DNA from: Candidatus Uhrbacteria bacterium
Lineage (GTDB): Bacteria; Patescibacteriota; Patescibacteriia; SG8-24
Direction: 5' to 3'
Length of the DNA stretch: 5,226 nt
Assembly (NCBI GenBank): GCA_016205965.1
Contig: JACQSM010000084.1
Coordinates: 1 to 5,226, forward strand
Made by a program: the position numbers and the translations under genes. The notes beneath the pieces are model-generated. The model did no database searches. It was not told the DNA's origin and was given only the letters and a program-made list of their open reading frames with translations. Positions 1 to 3,687 of this stretch are shown here, piece by piece. Every line of letters starts with the position of its first letter. The first letter of the stretch is position 1.

Positions 1-13
1 ATAACAAAAACTG

Positions 14-48
14 AAAAATAAAATCCGGCTGGCAGGCCGGCCGATTTT
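14..48 (-). terminator. Intrinsic terminator after rnc
   Basis: Read on the minus strand just after the rnc stop codon, a hairpin forms from a CCGGC/GCCGG core (36-40 with 25-29) around a six-base loop. An AAAAT/ATTTT arm (44-48 with 20-24) extends it, with three unpaired bases (41-43) on the 5' side. The sequence then runs into a T-rich tract, ATTTTATTTTT, ending near 14. The stem is imperfect, but its position right after the last gene of the operon and the T tract make termination the natural reading. Confidence 0.7.
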
Positions 49-50
49 CT

Positions 51-740
51 CTACCAACCCTTCTTATGCAAGGCCTTTTCCGCCGCCGAGATCTGGGCTT
101 CCTGCTTGGACGTGCCGGTGCCGGAGGCGATCAGCTCGTCGCCGAGGTAGGCGCCGACATTGAACTCCTTGGCGTGATCGGGGCCGATTTCCGAGATGAC
201 CCGATATGTCGGGGTGATGCCGAGCGTCTCTTGGGCCGCTTCCTGGAAACGGCTCTTGGGATCGACGTACAGGTGCTGTTCGAGAATGCGCTGCAGGTGC
301 GAAAGCACGAATTGCTTGATGAACTTCCGGCACGGTTCCATGCCCAAGTCGAGGTACATGGCGCCGATCAGCGCTTCGAAGGCGTTGGCCAGGATGTACT
401 GCCGCGCCTTGCTCTGGCTGTCGCGGGATTCGCCGCGCGACAGGTACATGCAATCCTCTATCTGGAGGTCGCCGGCCAGATCGGCCAGCATCCTGGCGTT
501 GACCAAGGCGGCGCGCCAGTTGGTCAGCTCGCCTTCGGGATTCGGATAGTTGTCGTAGAGATACTCGGTGACGACGAGCTCGAGAACGGCATCGCCCAAA
601 AACTCGAGTCGCTCGTTATGGCCCAGCGGAAAATCGGGATGTTCGTTGAGATACGACCGGTGAACGAACGCCTGGGTCAGGAGATCCTTGTTTTTGAATT
701 CGACGCCGATTCTCTTTTCGAGAGCCGAACAATCTTTCAT
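51..740 (-). CDS. rnc: Ribonuclease III
   Basis: Double-strand-specific endoribonuclease that processes rRNA precursors and structured mRNAs; cytoplasmic, works as a dimer. With the start used here it has 229 residues, a normal family length. The catalytic domain spans about residues 1-150 and carries the signature NERLEFLGDAV at 42-52, where E43, E46 and D50 match E. coli E38, E41 and D45. A second motif, LANAFEALIGAMYLD, lies at 117-131. E122 matches the essential E117, but N119 stands where E. coli has D114. A double-stranded-RNA-binding domain follows at about 160-229. The frame stays open upstream to an ATG at 845, but the added 35 residues are Arg/Pro-rich and unlike the family. The ATG at 740 has GAGG (750-747) six bases upstream, and the family-like sequence begins there. 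It is the last gene of the rpmF-nusB-rnc run. Identity is secure; the start is very likely. Confidence 0.95.
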   Translation of the reverse strand: MKDCSALEKRIGVEFKNKDLLTQAFVHRSYLNEHPDFPLGHNERLEFLGDAVLELVVTEYLYDNYPNPEGELTNWRAALVNARMLADLAGDLQIEDCMYLSRGESRDSQSKARQYILANAFEALIGAMYLDLGMEPCRKFIKQFVLSHLQRILEQHLYVDPKSRFQEAAQETLGITPTYRVISEIGPDHAKEFNVGAYLGDELIASGTGTSKQEAQISAAEKALHKKGW

Positions 741-885
741 AAGATGCCTCGCCGGTCGCGCCGGCGGCGTGCCCCGCCGCTCATCGGCGTCGGGACCGGG
801 CATCACCAATCGTTCGCGATTCCGGGTCGTGGCCCGGGATGACAAACCATTTGCGATGCCGATGATTACGTATATTTAGGACGGT
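741..885 (-). promoter_or_regulatory. Structured leader between nusB and rnc
   Basis: This 145-base spacer holds several potential RNA stems on the minus strand. A long-range pair joins 865-854 with 792-781 (11 of 12 positions complementary). Inside it lie CATC/GATG (841-838 with 804-801), CCGGG/CCCGG (837-833 with 826-822) and AATCG/CGATT around a CGAA loop (821-808). Nearer the gene, CGGCGG/CCGCCG (779-774 with 767-762) shares bases with a second stem, CGCCGG/CCGGCG (766-761 with 755-750), so the two exclude each other. The second ends on the first base of the rnc Shine-Dalgarno GAGG (750-747). A short AT-rich patch (about 876-863) follows the nusB stop and could hold a weak promoter, though I see no good -35. 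The pairings are read directly from the sequence; a regulatory role is inference, and GC-rich DNA folds easily. Confidence 0.45.
747..750 (-). promoter_or_regulatory. Shine-Dalgarno site of rnc
   Basis: GAGG lies six bases before the ATG at 740. It decides the rnc start in favour of this ATG over the upstream in-frame ATG at 845. Its first base is also the last base of a possible six-pair hairpin at 766-750. Confidence 0.7.
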
Positions 886-1404
886 TCATTCTTTCTTGTC
901 TTCGGCCGGCGCTTCAGGAGCGACGGCCTCGTCGACCTCCCCTTTCTTGGGTTTGGGCGGCTGCTTGTCGACTTCTTTGATGTCGCCTCGGGCGATCGAA
1001 TCCTTGTAGATGGCGCCCAAAACTCCGTTGACGAATCGGCCCGAAGATTCGCCGCCGAACGTCTTGGCCAGTTCGATGGCTTCGTTGATCGCGACCTTCG
1101 ACGGGATGTTCTCGGCGAACTTCAGTTCGTAGACGCCGACGCGCAGAATCGCCCGGTCGACGTTGGTGATCTGGTCGATCGGCCAGTCGGGCGCATACTT
1201 GGTGATGACCTCATCGATCTCGGCGATACGATCGAGCGTCTTATCGATCAGATCGAAGATGAATCCCTGATCGTCGAAGTCGGGAGCGAACTCCTTGATG
1301 TTGAACTCGATCATCTCCCGGGGCGCGGGCACCGGTTTTCCGCGGAAGTCCCATTGGTACAGGGACTGCATGGCGATCGTGCGGGCGAGATGTCGGTTGG
1401 ACAT
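886..1404 (-). CDS. nusB: Transcription antitermination factor NusB
   Basis: All-helical RNA-binding protein that, with NusE (ribosomal protein S10), binds boxA RNA and supports antitermination in rRNA operons. It has 172 residues. The NusB fold covers about residues 1-138. It includes the N-terminal RHLARTIAMQSLYQWDF helix (4-20), the conserved DRAILRVGVYEL (83-94) and the signature INEAIELAKTFGG...FVNGVLGAI (106-132). About 30 residues beyond the fold form a Pro/Ala/Glu/Lys-rich, probably disordered tail. E. coli NusB (139 aa) lacks such a tail; I recall similar ones in Patescibacteria. The ATG at 1404 gives the expected N-terminus, but I see no clear Shine-Dalgarno before it. It lies 58 bases after rpmF and 145 bases before rnc, and most likely shares the rpmF promoter. 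Confidence 0.95.
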   Translation of the reverse strand: MSNRHLARTIAMQSLYQWDFRGKPVPAPREMIEFNIKEFAPDFDDQGFIFDLIDKTLDRIAEIDEVITKYAPDWPIDQITNVDRAILRVGVYELKFAENIPSKVAINEAIELAKTFGGESSGRFVNGVLGAIYKDSIARGDIKEVDKQPPKPKKGEVDEAVAPEAPAEDKKE

Positions 1405-1462
1405 GAGCGTGAGCTAATGAACGAGGCTTGGAAAGAACGCGCATCGAACGCGTTCAGCGGCC

Positions 1463-1699
1463 TTACTTAGCCGCACCGTGATCATGGTCGTGGTCGTGCT
1501 TATGCGCACTCTTGGCGGCCGGATTCTTGAGTGCAAGAACCTGGCGACCGGCATAAGTGCCGCAAGACGGGCAGGCGTTATGCGGCATCATCGGTTCCTT
1601 GCATTGCGGGCAGGGCGATAAAACCGCTTTCTTCAGCGCAAAATGCGCGGCACGGCGCCTCTTATGCGAGCTGGTTCGGCGATGTCCGGGAAGACCCAT
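1463..1699 (-). CDS. rpmF: 50S ribosomal protein L32
   Basis: Small structural protein of the large ribosomal subunit. It has 78 residues. The basic N-terminus MGLPGHRRTSSHKRRRAAHF resembles the usual L32 opening. A zinc ribbon follows with C30-P-Q-C33 and C43-P-S-C46, so this is the zinc-binding form with all four cysteines. After the typical end of the family (around residue 60) comes a tail with five alternating histidines (H66, H68, H70, H72, H74) separated by Lys or Asp. The frame is open much further upstream, but only the ATG at 1699 gives an L32 N-terminus, and a promoter sits just before it. There is no Shine-Dalgarno in the predicted leader of about 18 bases. It is the first gene of the rpmF-nusB-rnc run. 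Confidence 0.93.
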   Translation of the reverse strand: MGLPGHRRTSSHKRRRAAHFALKKAVLSPCPQCKEPMMPHNACPSCGTYAGRQVLALKNPAAKSAHKHDHDHDHGAAK

Positions 1700-1724
1700 A
1701 GCAGTACGAATTATTTTCAGTTTG

Positions 1725-1753
1725 AGTGTAGCCGATGGCTCGAAACCTGTCAA
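1725..1753 (-). promoter_or_regulatory. Sigma70-type promoter for rpmF-nusB-rnc
   Basis: On the minus strand a perfect -35 box TTGACA (1753-1748) is followed by exactly 17 bases and a -10 box TACACT (1730-1725; four of six match TATAAT). Transcription should begin near 1718-1717, leaving a leader of about 18 bases before the rpmF ATG at 1699. It sits just downstream of the terminator of the previous gene, where a new promoter would be expected. This is the best promoter-like sequence I found in the window. Confidence 0.8.
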
Positions 1754-1761
1754 CGGAGAGG

Positions 1762-1784
1762 AAAAAGCCCCTGCGACAGGGGCT
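1762..1784 (-). terminator. Intrinsic terminator after the lipid kinase gene
   Basis: A perfect eight-pair stem AGCCCCTG/CAGGGGCT (1784-1777 with 1773-1766) with a three-base TCG loop runs directly into five T residues (1766-1762). The hairpin begins within the TAG stop codon of the kinase gene (1785-1783). It separates the kinase from the rpmF operon, whose -35 box begins eight bases past the T tract. Confidence 0.9.
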
Positions 1785-2751
1785 AACCGGCGATGAAGGT
1801 GAGGCGCGGGCCGATCTCGATGACATCGCGCTCGGCCGGCGACAGGAGGTCGCCGTCGAGCTGGCGCACTGTCGGCTCCTCGAAGTCGATCTCGACCCGC
1901 GGCACAATGGCGTCGAAAATCAAGGGAAACGACAGTCCGAGCCACAGGTTGAGCAGGCCGGCGACGTAGCCCCAGAAATTCAGTCGAGACGAGCGGAGCA
2001 TGAAGCACCCCGGCACGGTCATAGCGCCGGGCAGCGCCCGGCAGCCGAGGCCGACCTGGTCGACGGTCGCGGCCATGATGGCCGTATGGCTCATGTAGGG
2101 ACCGACGATCGGATCGTGGCCGTCGGGCAGGCGGATACGGCCGTGCACCGGCTTGGTCAACAGCTCGCTCGACTTGCGCAGCCGGGCCATCGACCAGGCT
2201 TCGTTGAGGATGGCGTCGCGAATCACCCGCAGAGCCGCCGTCGGCCCGAGGTTGGGCCGCTGGGCGTAGTAGCGCTCCAGAAAATTGACCGGGAGTCCGG
2301 CGCCGTAGATGAAGCCGTACTCGCCGTTGACCTTGAGGCAGTGGCCATGCACCTCGTCGAAAGGCGCTCCGGCTTTGCACTTGGCCAGAATGATCTCTTC
2401 CATCTCGACGACGTCGCGGCGATGCAGGCCAAGCGACGTGGCGATGTTGTTCATCGTTCCGAGCGGAGCGATGACGAACTTGGGCAACGCCGCTCCAGGC
2501 GTCGTCTCGTAGCGCTGGAGGATGGCCGAGACCGTCTGGTGGATGGTGCCGTCGCCGCCTTCGATGGTGACGGTATCCGGACGAAGCCCGTGAATCTGCC
2601 GGGCGACGACCCGCAGGTGTTCGAGCGACTTGGTTTCGTAGACGCGCTGGCGGGCGTTGAGAACCTGCCGGGCCAGCTGGCGGACTTTTGCTCGACGGGT
2701 GTTGAGTCCGGCGTTGGCGTTGGAAACGACGATCATCTCCGTGGATGCCAT
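1783..2751 (-). CDS. Diacylglycerol kinase-family (YegS/LCB5-like) lipid kinase
   Basis: Predicted soluble or membrane-associated kinase that would phosphorylate a lipid with a free hydroxyl, such as diacylglycerol, using ATP. It has 322 residues. The catalytic N-terminal domain shows N-A-N-A-G at 11-15, the nucleotide-binding GGDGT at 65-69 and PLGTMNN at 96-102, which matches the family PxGTxN(D/N) motif. The C-terminal beta-rich domain includes YGFIYGAGLPVNFLERYY (145-162) and ends with LDGD at 298-301, the usual late acidic motif. The ATG at 2751 is supported by a strong AAGGAGG (2763-2757) five bases upstream; a second in-frame Met at residue 6 is less likely. The stop codon overlaps an intrinsic terminator. 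The family is clear, but the exact lipid (diacylglycerol, sphingoid base, undecaprenol or another) cannot be told from sequence alone, so I give no gene symbol. Confidence 0.88.
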   Translation of the reverse strand: MASTEMIVVSNANAGLNTRRAKVRQLARQVLNARQRVYETKSLEHLRVVARQIHGLRPDTVTIEGGDGTIHQTVSAILQRYETTPGAALPKFVIAPLGTMNNIATSLGLHRRDVVEMEEIILAKCKAGAPFDEVHGHCLKVNGEYGFIYGAGLPVNFLERYYAQRPNLGPTAALRVIRDAILNEAWSMARLRKSSELLTKPVHGRIRLPDGHDPIVGPYMSHTAIMAATVDQVGLGCRALPGAMTVPGCFMLRSSRLNFWGYVAGLLNLWLGLSFPLIFDAIVPRVEIDFEEPTVRQLDGDLLSPAERDVIEIGPRLTFIAG

Positions 2752-2756
2752 GGCAT

Positions 2757-2763
2757 CCTCCTT
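2757..2763 (-). promoter_or_regulatory. Strong Shine-Dalgarno site of the lipid kinase gene
   Basis: AAGGAGG is seven consecutive bases of the classical consensus, five bases before the ATG at 2751. It fixes the start of the kinase and shows that this host uses the usual anti-Shine-Dalgarno pairing, in contrast to the weak or absent sites before rpmF, nusB and the membrane gene. A small hairpin (2782-2768) lies just upstream of it. Confidence 0.8.
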
Positions 2764-2767
2764 GGCT

Positions 2768-2782
2768 GTGCGACGAACGCAC
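2768..2782 (-). other. Small hairpin ahead of the kinase ribosome site
   Basis: GTGCG and CGCAC (2782-2778 with 2772-2768) form a perfect five-pair stem around a five-base loop TTCGT, ending four bases before the AAGGAGG site. If the possible promoter at 2818-2790 is real, this stem would lie at the very 5' end of the transcript, where hairpins can slow decay. Small stems arise readily by chance in GC-rich DNA. Confidence 0.35.
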
Positions 2783-2789
2783 GACGATC

Positions 2790-2818
2790 AGTATTCCGGC
2801 TCGAAGGCCAAAGAGCAA
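2790..2818 (-). promoter_or_regulatory. Possible weak promoter for the lipid kinase gene
   Basis: TTGCTC (2818-2813; three of six match TTGACA) and AATACT (2795-2790; four of six match TATAAT) are separated by 17 bases, the same spacing as the good promoter before rpmF. It would give a leader of about 30 bases. The boxes are poor and the kinase could equally be read through from gyrA. Confidence 0.25.
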
Positions 2819-2822
2819 GGCG

Positions 2823-2840
2823 CGTCGGTCTCGACCGACG
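2823..2840 (-). other. Perfect hairpin after the membrane protein gene
   Basis: CGTCGGTC and GACCGACG form a perfect inverted repeat of eight bases per arm with two bases between, which in RNA means seven pairs with a four-base loop or tighter. It begins 16 bases after the stop codon of the membrane protein gene. No T tract follows on the minus strand, so it is not a classical intrinsic terminator. It may mark the 3' end of a processed gyrA transcript or slow polymerase. Confidence 0.5.
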
Positions 2841-2855
2841 TGCCAAGCCCGCGTT

Positions 2856-3677
2856 TCAGGGCTGCGGCGCGGGCGGAATCGGGATCTGACGGCTCTTTTC
2901 ATCGACGATCACGGCGATGGCGAAGGCGAAGAAGATGAACGAGTAGGCGAAAGGGATGACGATGCCGATGACGGCCAGGCCCATGCCGACCAGGGTCGGC
3001 AGCGTGACCGCGGTGCAGCCGAACGCCAGCCATTGCTTGTACGTCAGTGAAACGCCGGCGATCTTGGCGGCCAAAAAAGCCGCCGCGCCGAACATGATGG
3101 CGGTCGAAAACGACGATGACAGCATGAAGAAAAAATAGAACAGGGCGACAATGACCGAAATCAGCGCGGCCACAGGCGGTCCGAAACCGCGGACGGCTCC
3201 GACCAGGTCTTCCTTGGAAATTTTGCCGTCGGGCATTTCGGCCAGGGCATAGAGCCGCTGCTCGGCCTTCGACTGCCGGACGAAAAGCGTATTCTTGCCG
3301 ATCAGCAGGCCGTTGGCGCGCAAGGCATCGGCCGGCATCTCCAGGCCTTCGACGGCGGGATCGATGATGATCGGGAACTTCGGCTCGCCGAGATCTAGCG
3401 GCGTCCCGACATTGGTCGAGAACACCCCTTTGCTGATTTCGAACACGGCGCCGTCGGGAATGTTCCGTTCGAGATGACCGCGCAGATCGCGCGAGGCGAT
3501 GAAGAGCGTCGGTCCGGCCACGAGTCCGGTGACGAAGGCGATCAGAAGACAAAACTTCACCAGGTACGCGAACGATTGCGTCCACGGACGCGATCGGACG
3601 CCGCGATACCAGTCGAGGTCGTAGCAGCTTCGCAGGATTTCACCAAAGAACCGATTGATCGCTTTGAAAAAACGCAT
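2856..3677 (-). CDS. Multi-pass membrane protein, DUF1189-like
   Basis: The function is unknown. The 273-residue product has a short cytoplasmic N-terminus with F/Y/W-rich amphipathic sequence, then a first membrane helix at about 37-60. A polar domain of about 105 residues (61-165) follows, probably outside the membrane. Four hydrophobic segments come next, at about 167-185, 187-207, 217-238 and 240-258, and then a short basic, proline-rich tail. This plan of one helix, an external domain and a cluster of helices, together with the N-terminal FFGEILRSCYDLDWYRGVRS stretch, resembles DUF1189 proteins; that match is from memory, not a search. The ATG at 3677 lies 10 bases after the gyrA stop with no clear Shine-Dalgarno, so translation may be coupled to gyrA. 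I see no enzyme motif. Confidence 0.8.
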   Translation of the reverse strand: MRFFKAINRFFGEILRSCYDLDWYRGVRSRPWTQSFAYLVKFCLLIAFVTGLVAGPTLFIASRDLRGHLERNIPDGAVFEISKGVFSTNVGTPLDLGEPKFPIIIDPAVEGLEMPADALRANGLLIGKNTLFVRQSKAEQRLYALAEMPDGKISKEDLVGAVRGFGPPVAALISVIVALFYFFFMLSSSFSTAIMFGAAAFLAAKIAGVSLTYKQWLAFGCTAVTLPTLVGMGLAVIGIVIPFAYSFIFFAFAIAVIVDEKSRQIPIPPAPQP

Positions 3678-3687
3678 GATCGTGTTT

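Noticed and set aside
66..842. Long open frame on the plus strand opposite rnc (258 codons)
   Set aside because: It mirrors the RNase III gene in antisense; the minus strand carries clear catalytic and RNA-binding motifs, while the plus-strand translation shows no recognisable domain.
741..845. RNase III start at 845, adding 35 residues
   Set aside because: The extra residues are Arg/Pro-rich and unlike the family, and the ATG at 740 has GAGG at good spacing. The region is better read as an untranslated leader.
1446..1455. Palindrome GAACGCGTTC in the rpmF-nusB gap, with a second GAACGCG at 1435-1441
   Set aside because: Too short and GC-typical to call an operator or terminator; no T tract and no second matching site elsewhere that I noticed.
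2823..2840. Hairpin considered as an intrinsic terminator for gyrA and the membrane gene
   Set aside because: The following minus-strand bases, CGCCTTGCTCTTTGG, lack a T tract, so it is listed only as a hairpin.
1735..2889. Long open frame on the plus strand opposite the lipid kinase (384 codons)
   Set aside because: GC-rich antisense shadow. The minus frame has GGDGT, PLGTMNN and a strong ribosome site.
1700..2902. Upstream extension of the L32 frame, which stays open for about 400 codons across the kinase region
   Set aside because: The extension is Arg/Pro/Ser-rich shadow sequence overlapping the kinase in another frame; the L32 N-terminus, terminator and promoter all place the start at 1699.
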